A DNA stretch of 64,000 nt, from contig NZ_VMNH01000004.1 in assembly GCF_007625115.1 (NCBI RefSeq), positions 248,001 to 312,000 on the forward strand. Reading direction: 5' to 3'. The translations under genes and the position numbers were made by a program. The stretch comes from Sedimenticola selenatireducens (GTDB lineage: Bacteria > Pseudomonadota > Gammaproteobacteria > Chromatiales > Chromatiaceae). Under the pieces are notes generated by a model. It did not search any database and had not been told where the DNA came from. It saw only the letters and a program-made list of their open reading frames with translations. This document shows positions 1-8,381 of this stretch, piece by piece (positions within the stretch are counted from its first letter, which is position 1; each line of letters opens with the position of its first letter).

Positions 1-388
1 CGACAAAATTTGGATTCACATCTGACCGATCTACAGCGAAAGTGATATTACTGGGCATATTCAAGATGATGTTATTGCCATCCCGCGTCACACTCACACC
101 AGTATTCTCCAACTGCTGGCGAAGCTTGGCCTCCTGAACATCCATATAATAGCCCACACCACCACCGGCAATCGCACCGATACCCGCACCCTTTAGCGCC
201 CGCTCTTTTCTCTTTTTCTTATCTTTTGATGTAGCGATGCCTAATACAGCACCAACAGCCGCACCGATGGCAGCCCCTTTTGTAGCACTGGATGTCTTCT
301 CTTCTCGGGTATAGGGATCGACGGTCGTGCAGGCCTGAATCATGATTACCGAGGCGACCAAACTGCAGGTTAGTATTTTCTTATTCAT
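1..388 (-). CDS. OmpA-family lipoprotein with glycine zipper (YiaD-like), 3' end cut
   Basis: The gene reads leftward from an ATG at 386-388 and runs off the window at base 1, leaving 129 codons. The N-terminus is a lipoprotein signal: Met-Asn-Lys-Lys, a hydrophobic run, and a lipobox ending Ile-Gln-Ala-Cys with Cys at residue 20. Residues about 38-80 are two Gly/Ala-rich zipper segments (GAAIGAAVGAVLG and GAGIGAIAGGGVG) around a very basic stretch (KDKKKRKERALK). The last visible residues (NITFAVDRSDVNPNF) match the beginning of an OmpA-like peptidoglycan-binding domain. It is probably an outer-membrane-anchored lipoprotein tying the envelope to peptidoglycan, as in the YiaD family. The OmpA domain itself lies outside the window, so the assignment rests on the N-terminal half. 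Confidence 0.85.
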   Translation of the reverse strand, partial: MNKKILTCSLVASVIMIQACTTVDPYTREEKTSSATKGAAIGAAVGAVLGIATSKDKKKRKERALKGAGIGAIAGGGVGYYMDVQEAKLRQQLENTGVSVTRDGNNIILNMPSNITFAVDRSDVNPNFV

Positions 389-722
389 AAACACTCCAAT
401 AGCTTGCGAAGAGAACCCAAAGATAGTTCATCATGCGTTACCACTAAGATCTGTTAGCAATATATCCGGTCACAATAAATATCCTGTCATATTAGCGATA
501 ATCGCATAAATTCTTTCACGCAAGTAGATAGGACTTCACACTTATGCCAAATAGATGATGGCATTTACAACATACCACATGGAAAAAGTGGCCAGGGCAG
601 ATTATACCCACTGCACAATTCTCACACTGCCCCCAATATTTTTCTATAATTCTATGTCAGCGGTAATATTCACCCGATACTATCCCTAATGCACCCTTAC
701 ATCATTAATTTGGGTTGATAAC
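389..722. other. Intergenic region between divergent genes
   Basis: This 334-base A+T-rich stretch separates the leftward lipoprotein gene from the rightward membrane-protein gene, so it should hold both promoters. I see no convincing open frame, RNA gene or long inverted repeat in it. Confidence 0.5.
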
Positions 723-1268
723 ATGGAAAAAGCGTCCCATCTTCTCAATTTGACAAAGGGTTTAATTTACCCGGCATTTCTGGGAGCAGCACTCCTCTGG
801 TTTTCTGAGTTTGTTGTTAACTACATTGATAAAGATCACTTGATCGGGTTACTAGAGGAGCCCATCTTCTATCTGGCTACCTGGTATTTACTCTATTTCT
901 TTGTGCCTTTCACCAATCTTTATCGAAGCAAATTTGTTTCAAATTACCGCAAAAGCTCTTTTGCACTTGATCTTATCGATGTCCTGATTATATTTCTTGC
1001 TTTTTATAATCTAGGTCTCGTAGGCGATCATCCGGCGAACCTGGATGCCGTATATATCCTGCTGATCTTTATTCCAGCGGTCGGATTAATCAGCAATGAT
1101 ATTGTCAATAACTGGGAGTACTGGAAAGTGGCACTCTCGATGACGGCACTTCTCCTGTTTCTACTCTTTGGGCTAATTGGCAGTGCATCAGCATTAACAA
1201 ATTTCTTTTTTATTTGCATCCTATATTCACTGTTACTTTTTTATCTTTTGTTTACTTTTGATAGTTAA
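723..1268 (+). CDS. Hypothetical multi-pass membrane protein
   Basis: A 181-residue protein dominated by hydrophobic segments: about residues 14-34, 46-64, 83-103, 108-125, 134-152 and 157-178, giving five or six membrane helices joined by short polar loops. I recognise no catalytic or binding motif and cannot name a family. Its ATG at 723 has only a weak upstream purine run (GGGTTGAT). The next gene begins 27 bases downstream on the same strand with a good ribosome-binding site, so the two may be co-transcribed. An inner-membrane location is inferred from hydrophobicity only. Confidence 0.6.
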   Translation: MEKASHLLNLTKGLIYPAFLGAALLWFSEFVVNYIDKDHLIGLLEEPIFYLATWYLLYFFVPFTNLYRSKFVSNYRKSSFALDLIDVLIIFLAFYNLGLVGDHPANLDAVYILLIFIPAVGLISNDIVNNWEYWKVALSMTALLLFLLFGLIGSASALTNFFFICILYSLLLFYLLFTFDS

Positions 1269-1295
1269 GTGCCACTACAAACATAAGGAGATTCA

Positions 1296-1712
1296 ATGAT
1301 TCATATTCGCGATATCGACCATCTCGTGCTACGCATTTCTGATCTTGATGCCATGCTGCACTTTTATTGCAGCGCTCTGGGTTGTACGATGGAAAGGTGC
1401 AAAGATGATATAGGTCTCGTTCAATTACGCGCTGGTCGCTCACTCATTGATCTTGTGCCTATCGATGGTCAACTTGGTAGAGAAGGTGGTATGGCACCTG
1501 GTAAGGAGGGGCGTAATATGGCGCATTTTTGTCTGCGTATCGATCCGTTTGAAGAATCGGCCATACGTGCCCATCTTGAAGAATTTGATATCGAGGTTGG
1601 CAGCGTCGAACAACGCTATGGCGCTGAAGGTGTAGGCCCTTCTCTCTATCTCACTGACCCTGAAGGCAATGTGGTTGAACTGAAAGGGCCACCCACCAAC
1701 AGCGCTGAGTGA
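1296..1712 (+). CDS. VOC-family (glyoxalase/dioxygenase fold) protein
   Basis: A 138-residue protein of one vicinal-oxygen-chelate unit: it opens with the typical strand DHLVLRISDLDAMLHFY and ends with LTDPEGNVVELKG. Likely metal ligands are His9 in DHLVL, a central His in MAHFCLRI and the late Glu in NVVELKG. Such single-unit proteins (glyoxalase I, fosfomycin or bleomycin resistance proteins, small dioxygenases) dimerise to form the metal site. The substrate cannot be read from the sequence. The ATG is preceded by AAGGAG seven bases upstream. Likely a cytoplasmic enzyme of unassigned specificity. Confidence 0.8.
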   Translation: MIHIRDIDHLVLRISDLDAMLHFYCSALGCTMERCKDDIGLVQLRAGRSLIDLVPIDGQLGREGGMAPGKEGRNMAHFCLRIDPFEESAIRAHLEEFDIEVGSVEQRYGAEGVGPSLYLTDPEGNVVELKGPPTNSAE

Positions 1713-1791
1713 AAGATTAGACATTATCCCATAAAGCCGTAACGATAGATCACCATTAGACTTCCCATAAAACTGATGACATCGGACAACT

Positions 1792-2412
1792 ATGATGCGG
1801 AGTAAAGGAAAAATAACGGCATGGAATGACGACAGAGGTTTTGGCTTTTTGATACCCAATACTGGAGGCAAACAGGTTTTCATTCATATCAAGGCGTTCA
1901 ATCATCGCAATCGCCGCCCTGAAATTGGCCAAATAGTCACCTACACCCTCTCAACAGACAAGCAAGGCAGGCCCTGCGCAACTCAAGCCATCTTGGCAGG
2001 CGATAGAGGTCAAATAGGTAAGCGATCCAGGTCTGGTGTTTTTTCCATACTGTTCGCTGTTGTTTTTCTGGCCGTTGTTGGGCTCTCAGCCGCCACAGCC
2101 AGAACACCCCTTCCAATATTCGCACTTTACCTGGCTGTCAGTATTTTTACGTTCATCCTATATGCGCTAGATAAGTCGGCCGCTAAGAGTGGCGCATGGA
2201 GAACCGAAGAGCGAACTCTGCATTTGTTATCACTTGCCGGAGGCTGGCCCGGGGCACTCATTGCACAACAGCGACTCCGACATAAATCCAGCAAGCAATC
2301 CTTTCAATTTACTTTCTGGCTGACAGTATTGCTTAACTGCGCACTCTTCATGTGGATTCATACATCCACCGGTTCTGTTGTGCTAAAGTCTTTTATCAAT
2401 CGAGTCATATGA
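1792..2412 (+). CDS. Cold-shock domain fused to DUF1294 membrane domain
   Basis: Residues about 3-68 form a cold-shock (OB-fold, single-stranded nucleic-acid-binding) domain, with the RNP1-like GFGFLIP and RNP2-like VFIHI motifs. After a basic linker, residues about 80-200 hold four hydrophobic segments with the DUF1294 signature: YALDKSAAK followed by RTEERTLHLLSLAGGWPGALIAQQ and RHKSSKQSF. This fusion is a known architecture. The role is not established, but a nucleic-acid-binding domain would be tethered on the cytoplasmic face of the membrane. The protein begins with two consecutive Met codons (1792 and 1795), and either could be the start. Confidence 0.88.
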   Translation: MMRSKGKITAWNDDRGFGFLIPNTGGKQVFIHIKAFNHRNRRPEIGQIVTYTLSTDKQGRPCATQAILAGDRGQIGKRSRSGVFSILFAVVFLAVVGLSAATARTPLPIFALYLAVSIFTFILYALDKSAAKSGAWRTEERTLHLLSLAGGWPGALIAQQRLRHKSSKQSFQFTFWLTVLLNCALFMWIHTSTGSVVLKSFINRVI

Positions 2413-2422
2413 GCATTCGGCC

Positions 2423-2917
2423 ATGGATATTATTAAAAACTGGAAAGCTGTAAAAACACTTTTTCGGGCATCCTTTAAGACTTCCTTTCATTATTCGATT
2501 GCAACTGTATCTGCATCCGGTGAACCCCATGTCACACCGATTGGCTCGCTGATCCTCGGCCAACCCGGAAAGGGGTTCTATTTTGAGGAGTTCACCTCAA
2601 CATTGCCAAATCACTATGCATCGAACAAGCAGATTTGTGTGCTAGCGGTCAATAGTGGGCGCTGGTTTTGGCTTAAGGCTTTGATCAAGGGAAAGTTTTC
2701 TGCTCCACCGGCTGTTCGGCTTTACGGAACGGCAGGACAACGGCGAGAAGCGACGACTACAGAAATTGCGATCTGGCAAAAACGGGTCAAGAGCGTCAGT
2801 TTCAGTAAAGGGCATGCCCTGATGTGGGCCAACATGAAGATGGTCCGTGACATTGAATTCCACAAGATTATTCCTGTCCACATAGGCGAAATGACCAGAG
2901 AAACTTGGAATGCATAA
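2423..2917 (+). CDS. Pyridoxamine 5'-phosphate oxidase-fold protein
   Basis: A 164-residue protein with the split-barrel FMN-binding fold: an early strand reading HYSIATVSASGEPHVTPIGSL, then FYFEEF and a later VRLYGTAGQRREATTTE. The PPOX-like superfamily includes FMN-dependent oxidoreductases and heme-utilisation proteins, and the exact activity cannot be told here. The gene starts 10 bases after the cold-shock/DUF1294 gene and is 51 bases ahead of the YjbR gene, all on the same strand, so a small operon is likely. It differs from the other PPOX-fold protein of this window at 26698-27252. Confidence 0.75.
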   Translation: MDIIKNWKAVKTLFRASFKTSFHYSIATVSASGEPHVTPIGSLILGQPGKGFYFEEFTSTLPNHYASNKQICVLAVNSGRWFWLKALIKGKFSAPPAVRLYGTAGQRREATTTEIAIWQKRVKSVSFSKGHALMWANMKMVRDIEFHKIIPVHIGEMTRETWNA

Positions 2918-2968
2918 ATCAGGGACAGTACATTAACTATAAAATGAGCACGCCAAGGGGATACGACC

Positions 2969-3340
2969 ATGGAAAAACAAGCCGTCGAAACGGCCCTATC
3001 ACAATTTAAAGGATCTAAGGGAAGCTATCCATTTGGGCCTGATGCGCTTGTATTTAAAGTCATGGGAAAGATGTTTGCCCTGGTATCACAAAACGAAGCA
3101 ACATCCAGGGTTACCTTAAAATGCGTACCAAGCGAAGGGGAAGTGCTGGTCAGCCAGTTTGAGTCGGTCATTCCTGGCTACTACATGAATAAAAAACACT
3201 GGATAACCATTTCACTCTCTGGGGATTTGGCTGATGAGCTACTTGTAGAGCTATTAGAAAAATCCTATGAGTTGGTGGTCAGCAAGTTACCCAAGGCCGA
3301 TAAAAAGCAGCTGAATGATGAAGTCGACCCAGCCACCTGA
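2969..3340 (+). CDS. MmcQ/YjbR family protein
   Basis: A 123-residue cytoplasmic protein with the YjbR features: GSYPFGPDALVFKVMGKMFALV near the start, LKCVPSEGEVLV in the middle and a C-terminal PGYYMNKKHWITISL stretch followed by a helix (LVELLEKSYELVVSKLP). This family adopts a CyaY-like double-wing fold and is thought to bind DNA, but its biological role is unsettled. The start has an AGGGGA-type ribosome-binding site. Probably the last gene of the run starting near 723 or 1296. Confidence 0.85.
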   Translation: MEKQAVETALSQFKGSKGSYPFGPDALVFKVMGKMFALVSQNEATSRVTLKCVPSEGEVLVSQFESVIPGYYMNKKHWITISLSGDLADELLVELLEKSYELVVSKLPKADKKQLNDEVDPAT

Positions 3341-3430
3341 TAGCCGCTAAAGACGTCGTCGATATCGCCTCAGATCAACGCCACACTCATGATAGTTGGC
3401 TTTTTACAATGAGTCGTCATCGATATTCTA

Positions 3431-3541
3431 ATGGGCATATTGGCTATTGATAGTGGAAACTGGATGATTGCAGTAACCACTGCCGCGTTAGGTTTTACAG
3501 TCATACTCCTTCTGATCTTCGGCGCTTATCGAACAACATGA
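3431..3541 (+). CDS. Possible 36-residue single-pass membrane peptide
   Basis: A short frame reads MGILAIDSGNWMIAVTTAAL, then a hydrophobic run GFTVILLLIFGAYRTT and a stop. About 22 residues are hydrophobic enough for one membrane helix, with a short basic C-terminus. There is no strong Shine-Dalgarno sequence. It is a candidate small membrane protein in an otherwise empty 280-base gap between the YjbR and PanP genes. The evidence is composition only. Confidence 0.3.
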   Translation: MGILAIDSGNWMIAVTTAALGFTVILLLIFGAYRTT

Positions 3542-3620
3542 CGCAAAGCAGCAAAAAAACTCGACAGCACAGCCATCAGCCACTACATTTAACCACTGGC
3601 ATTGACCCGGGTATTTTGCA

Positions 3621-5282
3621 GTGATGATGACTCCAGTTCCTGATAGCGATCAGAAGCATGCTGTTGCTAATCTGAGCAATCTCTATCGAATTTTTACCGT
3701 ACAGGAATCCCCTGACACCACGCTTGGAAAGATTGATCAAGAAATCTCCCAGAATCTGGTCGGCTTCCTAGGTAACCGGATTGTTGCCACAGAGAAAGAT
3801 CTGGCATTGATCGAGCAGGATTTCTCATCCCCGCAGATACCAGAACAACCCACCTTTGTCTCTGATTACACAGAGTTTCTGATGGATACTTTAGTGGCCC
3901 AGTCGGTGCATACCGCATCGCCCGGTTTTGTCGGGCACATGACCACAGCCCTGCCCAGTTTCATGCTACCGCTCTCTCGCATCATGACTGCGCTGAACCA
4001 GAATCTGGTCAAGATTGAGACCTCCAAGGCCTTCACGCCGATGGAGCGCCAGGTGTTGGGTATGCTGCACGCCCTGATCTATAACAATGATGACACCTAC
4101 TACCAGACCTGGATGCACAACGCCGACAGTGCGCTGGGCGCATTCTGTTCTGGCGGTACATTGGCCAATATTACCGCACTTTGGGTCGCCAGAAACAAAC
4201 TGTTCCCCGCCTGCGAAGGCTTTCGTGGTATTGCCCGTGAGGGATTCCATAAGGCACTCAAACATTACAACTGCGAGGGTGTCGCCGTTCTGATCTCCAA
4301 ACGGGGACACTATTCATTCGGCAAGGCGGCTGATGTCCTGGGTATTGGCCGTGATTCTATTGTCGCGATACCAACCGATTCGGATAACAAGATCGACATC
4401 GATCAACTACTGAGTACCATTAAGCAGTTAAAGCAACAAGGCATCAAGATATTAAGTCTTGTGGGTATTGCCGGCACAACAGAAACCGGCAACGTAGATC
4501 CACTGGATCGATTGGCTGATATCGCCGCCGATGAAGGGTGCTATCTTCATGTAGATGCGGCCTGGGGTGGCCCGACCCTCTTCTCATCCACGAATAAACA
4601 ACTTCTGAAAGGAATTGAGCGAGCCGATTCTGTAACGATTGACGCGCATAAACAGATGTATGTACCGATGGGCGCCGGCATGGTTTTGTTCAAAAACCCT
4701 GCTTCGCTCGCCAGTATTGAACATCACGCCGAGTATATCCTACGTAAAGGTTCCAAGGATCTGGGTAGCCATACGCTGGAGGGCTCACGACCTGGCACCG
4801 CCATGCTGGTTCACTCCGCACTGAATATTATCGGGCGCAAAGGTTATGAACTGCTCATTGACAAGGGTATTGCCACGGCAAGCAATTTCGCTGATCTGAT
4901 TGAGGCCTCCGGTGATTTTGAACTGATCACACGGCCAGAACTCAACCTACTCACTTATCGCTATGTACCGAAACGTATCCAGCAGGCACTGAAATCTGTT
5001 GATACCGAGAAACGCGCTTCAATCAATAGTGAACTGAACAAGCTGACGAAACAGATCCAAAAGAGCCAGCGTGCCTCTGGCATCTCTTTTGTTTCGAGAA
5101 CACGGCTTACACCCACACGTTATAGCGGTGATACCATCACGGTTTTCCGTGTTGTGCTCGCCAATCCACTCACCACACCTGAGATCCTTACCGAGATATT
5201 AAAAGAACAGAAGCAAATCGCTATTGATGATGAACTGACCACTGAGATACTCGCTCGGATTGAGCAACTCATTGCTACCTAG
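3621..5282 (+). CDS. panP: PLP-dependent aspartate 1-decarboxylase (PanP type)
   Basis: A 553-residue group II decarboxylase of fold-type I. The PLP-binding Lys is residue 344 in DAHKQMYVPMGAG, the cofactor-contacting Asp/Ala is in HVDAAWGGP, and the substrate-side FCSGGTLANI is at about residue 174. The length and the extended N- and C-termini match PanP, the Vibrio-type enzyme that makes beta-alanine from aspartate for pantothenate and coenzyme A. A glutamate decarboxylase-like substrate cannot be excluded by eye. No panD was seen in the window. The protein begins with three Met codons, so the exact start is uncertain by one or two residues. It acts in the cytoplasm and stands alone, 94 bases before a cytochrome gene. 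Confidence 0.85.
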   Translation: MMMTPVPDSDQKHAVANLSNLYRIFTVQESPDTTLGKIDQEISQNLVGFLGNRIVATEKDLALIEQDFSSPQIPEQPTFVSDYTEFLMDTLVAQSVHTASPGFVGHMTTALPSFMLPLSRIMTALNQNLVKIETSKAFTPMERQVLGMLHALIYNNDDTYYQTWMHNADSALGAFCSGGTLANITALWVARNKLFPACEGFRGIAREGFHKALKHYNCEGVAVLISKRGHYSFGKAADVLGIGRDSIVAIPTDSDNKIDIDQLLSTIKQLKQQGIKILSLVGIAGTTETGNVDPLDRLADIAADEGCYLHVDAAWGGPTLFSSTNKQLLKGIERADSVTIDAHKQMYVPMGAGMVLFKNPASLASIEHHAEYILRKGSKDLGSHTLEGSRPGTAMLVHSALNIIGRKGYELLIDKGIATASNFADLIEASGDFELITRPELNLLTYRYVPKRIQQALKSVDTEKRASINSELNKLTKQIQKSQRASGISFVSRTRLTPTRYSGDTITVFRVVLANPLTTPEILTEILKEQKQIAIDDELTTEILARIEQLIAT

Positions 5283-5376
5283 AATGGCGGCAACTTCTCC
5301 TCATTGAGGATTCTCTTTGCAAAACCAGTGCAGTCTCTATTACATTAACGGAATAAGCAGTACGCAGGGAGAAGTC

Positions 5377-5970
5377 ATGAAGAGAATATTAGGCATCGTC
5401 ATAGTCGCACTCAGCATAGGGCAGGTTCAGGCCGATGCACTCGCTGATCGGGCAAAACAGATCGTCAATGAGAAGTGTTATCTCTGCCACGGCGCAGAGG
5501 GCGAGAGTTCCAGCGCCATCTATCCTCGGCTTGCCGGACAACATGCAGAATATATTGCCAAGCAGCTTGCCGACTTCAAGGCAGGACGTCGAAAAGGCAC
5601 CATGAATGAGATGGCCGCTGATCTGACGCCTGAGGAGATGACGGCCCTGGGTAACTATTTTGCCGCCAAGCCGCCACAAGCACATCGTGTCAGGGACAAA
5701 GAATTTGAGGCCGTTGGTGCCTATCTCTACCACAAGGGCAATTCATACTCCGGTGTGGCGGCATGCAAAAGCTGTCACGGAGAGGAAGGCAAGGGCACGC
5801 ACAACCTGCCCCGTCTTGCCGGACAGCATAAACGTTATCTGGTCAGTCAGTTGCAGGATTTCAACAAACGCGCCCGAACCAATGATAATGCTGTCATGCA
5901 CTCCATTGCCTCCAAGCTCACTGAGTTTGAAATTCAGGCACTGGCCAATTACATCAGCGGCATGAACTAA
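5377..5970 (+). CDS. Diheme cytochrome c (cytochrome c4-like)
   Basis: A secreted 197-residue protein with a signal peptide (MKRILGIVIVALSIGQVQA) and two heme c motifs, CYLCH and CKSCH, one per domain. Each domain repeats a PRLAGQH motif after the heme site and a late ALxNYxx stretch (ALGNYFA and ALANYIS), which is the two-domain plan of cytochrome c4. It is probably a periplasmic electron carrier between the bc1 complex and a terminal oxidase or other reductase. The ATG at 5377 is chosen because it starts the signal peptide and follows AGGGAGAA; the frame is open further upstream. Its stop overlaps the convergent old yellow enzyme gene by four bases. Confidence 0.88.
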   Translation: MKRILGIVIVALSIGQVQADALADRAKQIVNEKCYLCHGAEGESSSAIYPRLAGQHAEYIAKQLADFKAGRRKGTMNEMAADLTPEEMTALGNYFAAKPPQAHRVRDKEFEAVGAYLYHKGNSYSGVAACKSCHGEEGKGTHNLPRLAGQHKRYLVSQLQDFNKRARTNDNAVMHSIASKLTEFEIQALANYISGMN

Positions 5971-7088
5971 TCCTGAGCGATGGGTTCGTCTGCCAGCCTT
6001 GGGTAGTCGGTATAGCCTTTTGCACCACCGCCGTAGAGCGTCTGTTTATCCAGACTCTGCAGCGGGGCATCTTTGACGAGCCGCTCCACCAGATCAGGAT
6101 TTGAAATAAACTTACGCCCAAAGGCTACGAGCGCATTCGGGTCGGATTCCGTCAACTGCAGGGCCACCTCACGGGTATAACCGTTATTGGCAATATAGGT
6201 ACCGCTGTATCGTTCCCGCAGTTTTCTGAAGTCGAATGAGGGCTCGTAATCCCTGGAGGACATTGTCGCGCCTTCGATGATATGCAGATAGACGGGACTG
6301 AGTCGTTCGAGTTGATCTATCACATAGCTGAACAGTGCCCAGTTATCTGAATTGCTGACGCCGTTTGCCGGGCTGACCGGTGAAAGCCTTATCCCAACTC
6401 GATCCGTTCCAGCTTCCGCAATCACAGCGGTCATCACCTCCAGAAGAAAGCGTGCCCGATTTTCGATGGAACCACCGTATTGGTCGGTTCGATGATTCGA
6501 TCCATTACGCAAAAATTGATCAATCAGGTAACCATTTGCCGCATGAATTTCCACACCATCAAACCCGGCCACCAGTGCATTCTCCGTAGCCCGTCGGTAA
6601 TCGTCCACTATGCCTGGAATCTCGTGCAGACCCAACGCTCTCGGCTCCGAGGCAGAAACAAATTCTCCATCCACGAATGTCATGGCATCTGCACATATGG
6701 CAGAGGGTGCAACCGGCTGTCCACCCTCAGGCTGTAGTGCACGGTGAGAGACACGTCCCACATGCCAGAGTTGAAGGAAAATGACCCCTCCCTGTTGATG
6801 CACCGCATCGGTTACCAGCCGCCACCCCTCGATCTGTGCCGGACTATAGATTCCCGGCGTATCTTGATAACCCATCCCCTGTTGGGATATCTGCGAGGCC
6901 TCAGCAATAATCAGACCCGCCGTGGCACGTTGCGCATAATATGTTGCCATAAGGGGTGTCGCTACGTGCCCATCACCTGCCCTGCTTCGGGTAAGCGGCG
7001 CCATGACGATTCGATTGGCAAGTGTCAGATCGCCTAGGCGTAGCGGATTAAAGAGGGGGTAGTGAGTATTCAATTTGATTTCATCCAT
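5967..7088 (-). CDS. Old yellow enzyme family NADH:flavin oxidoreductase (NemA-like)
   Basis: A 373-residue FMN-dependent TIM-barrel enzyme. Visible signatures are NRIVMAPLTRSRAGDGHVA near the N-terminus, HVGRVSH, the substrate-binding His/Asn pair in EIHAANGYL, and FLRNGSNHRTDQYGGSIENR with the active-site Tyr. The family reduces activated alkenes, N-ethylmaleimide, nitroesters or nitroaromatics with NAD(P)H, and the length and motifs are closest to NemA-type enzymes. The physiological substrate is unknown. It is monocistronic and convergent with the cytochrome c4-like gene. Cytoplasmic. Confidence 0.9.
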   Translation of the reverse strand: MDEIKLNTHYPLFNPLRLGDLTLANRIVMAPLTRSRAGDGHVATPLMATYYAQRATAGLIIAEASQISQQGMGYQDTPGIYSPAQIEGWRLVTDAVHQQGGVIFLQLWHVGRVSHRALQPEGGQPVAPSAICADAMTFVDGEFVSASEPRALGLHEIPGIVDDYRRATENALVAGFDGVEIHAANGYLIDQFLRNGSNHRTDQYGGSIENRARFLLEVMTAVIAEAGTDRVGIRLSPVSPANGVSNSDNWALFSYVIDQLERLSPVYLHIIEGATMSSRDYEPSFDFRKLRERYSGTYIANNGYTREVALQLTESDPNALVAFGRKFISNPDLVERLVKDAPLQSLDKQTLYGGGAKGYTDYPRLADEPIAQD

Positions 7089-7234
7089 AACCGACTGCCA
7101 TACGGCTTAGGCGTAAAATCATACCAACAAATAGGCTTTGGGCCACGAGGTATTCGTTGGATTTTACCAGCAGCATGATAGGCCAGGTCGCTATTCACAA
7201 CCCAACCTATCTTGCACCGTTATGCGCTCCGCTA

Positions 7235-7699
7235 TTATTTCTTCTTTCGATACGCTTTATGGCACCCGCCACAGGTCTTAGCCGTTTTGCCAAATTGTGC
7301 CTTCATGGCCGCTTCATCACCCATCGCCGCTACACGTTGCAGCTCAGCGGCCTCCTTCTGAAGTACCTGATATTTTGACTTAAAATCATCCCAATTCTGC
7401 CAGATCTTCGGGAGCGCTTCGGTATCCTCATCGGATCCTTCTGGAAAACCCTCCGTTACATCGAGACGCGTGGCATTGGCAAGACCCTCTGCTCGACTAC
7501 TAAACAAGGCTGCATCAAAGGGTATTTTGTCCTTCGCCATAGCCCCCATAGGCTGAAGATACCACTTGAAAGTGGTCATAACAGATTCCCTGAAATCGAT
7601 TGCCCCCTGTATAGATTCGGAAGCGATCAGGGAGGCACTGTAGCAGAGACTCCCTGTGAGACAGGAAGCTAGCAGGGATTGGGTAAACCACTTTTTCAT
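7235..7699 (-). CDS. Class II cytochrome c (cytochrome c')
   Basis: A secreted 154-residue protein: signal peptide MKKWFTQSLLASCLTGSLCY and following residues, then a predicted four-helix bundle, with one C-terminal heme motif CGGCHKAYR. A single heme at the C-terminus is the hallmark of cytochrome c', a periplasmic heme protein that binds NO and CO. The alternative GTG start at 7708 would add three residues. The ATG at 7699 is preferred because GGAG lies eight bases upstream. It is a separate transcription unit, with about 186 bases between it and the TerB-like gene upstream. Confidence 0.87.
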   Translation of the reverse strand: MKKWFTQSLLASCLTGSLCYSASLIASESIQGAIDFRESVMTTFKWYLQPMGAMAKDKIPFDAALFSSRAEGLANATRLDVTEGFPEGSDEDTEALPKIWQNWDDFKSKYQVLQKEAAELQRVAAMGDEAAMKAQFGKTAKTCGGCHKAYRKKK

Positions 7700-7894
7700 T
7701 TTTGGCACTCCATTAACTCATTAACGAAAGGGTTATTTGCTTATAATATTTTTACTCGTCATCACTGTAGTCACAGCATGCAATGATGTTATTCCATCGA
7801 TATTGATTATAGTTTGGAAAAAATAAATATTTCCAGTGATGACTACAAGAGTAGTGTCCTGTGTTGACTCGGAGCGGAAATAGACGAATCTTGA

Positions 7895-8353
7895 CTAGCA
7901 GATTTGCTGAACCTTGTGTTTAGCGGCAATAAAGGCCGAGTGAGGCACATAGAGTAGTTCTGCGAGACGACGAATAACATGCTCTTCGTAGTGATGCAGT
8001 TCCCTATCCGAAAAAGCGATCAACCAAAGCTTCTCCACCAGATCAACCTTCTGATCCGCTGAATAGTGCTCATTTATAAGACGGGTAAACTGGAAGTAAT
8101 CGGTAGAATCGGCATGCTCTGCTTCAGCCATAGCGAGCAATTCACTGCTTTCAGCATCGCCCAGATTAAATATACTCTTGACCGCTTCAAGCAGGGCAGC
8201 CTTCTCTTCAGGATGCTGCTGGTAATCGGACTCAGCCACCTCATAAAGCAAAACCGCCACCGCCAATTGCAGTGCATGTTGTGGATCACGCGCCATATCA
8301 CTTGAAATCGGTGAAAGGTGGTTATCAAAAAACTGTTTTATTTTATGCATCAT
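7895..8353 (-). CDS. TerB-like (tellurite-resistance B family) protein
   Basis: A 152-residue, mostly helical, acidic protein. It matches the TerB fold: repeated helices with LAVAVLLYEVAESDYQQHPEE and later LVEKLWLIAFSDRELHHYEEHVIRRLAELL, where two acidic motifs (ESDYQ and FSDRELHHYEE) are the usual metal-binding positions. TerB-domain proteins occur in stress-linked complexes at the cytoplasmic face of the membrane. The gene starts 28 bases after the stop of the CHASE2 histidine kinase on the same strand, so it is very probably co-transcribed with it. No other ter genes are present, so tellurite resistance is not implied. Confidence 0.8.
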   Translation of the reverse strand: MMHKIKQFFDNHLSPISSDMARDPQHALQLAVAVLLYEVAESDYQQHPEEKAALLEAVKSIFNLGDAESSELLAMAEAEHADSTDYFQFTRLINEHYSADQKVDLVEKLWLIAFSDRELHHYEEHVIRRLAELLYVPHSAFIAAKHKVQQIC

Positions 8354-8381
8354 AGGAAGACCATCCCGCAGTTAATACAGG

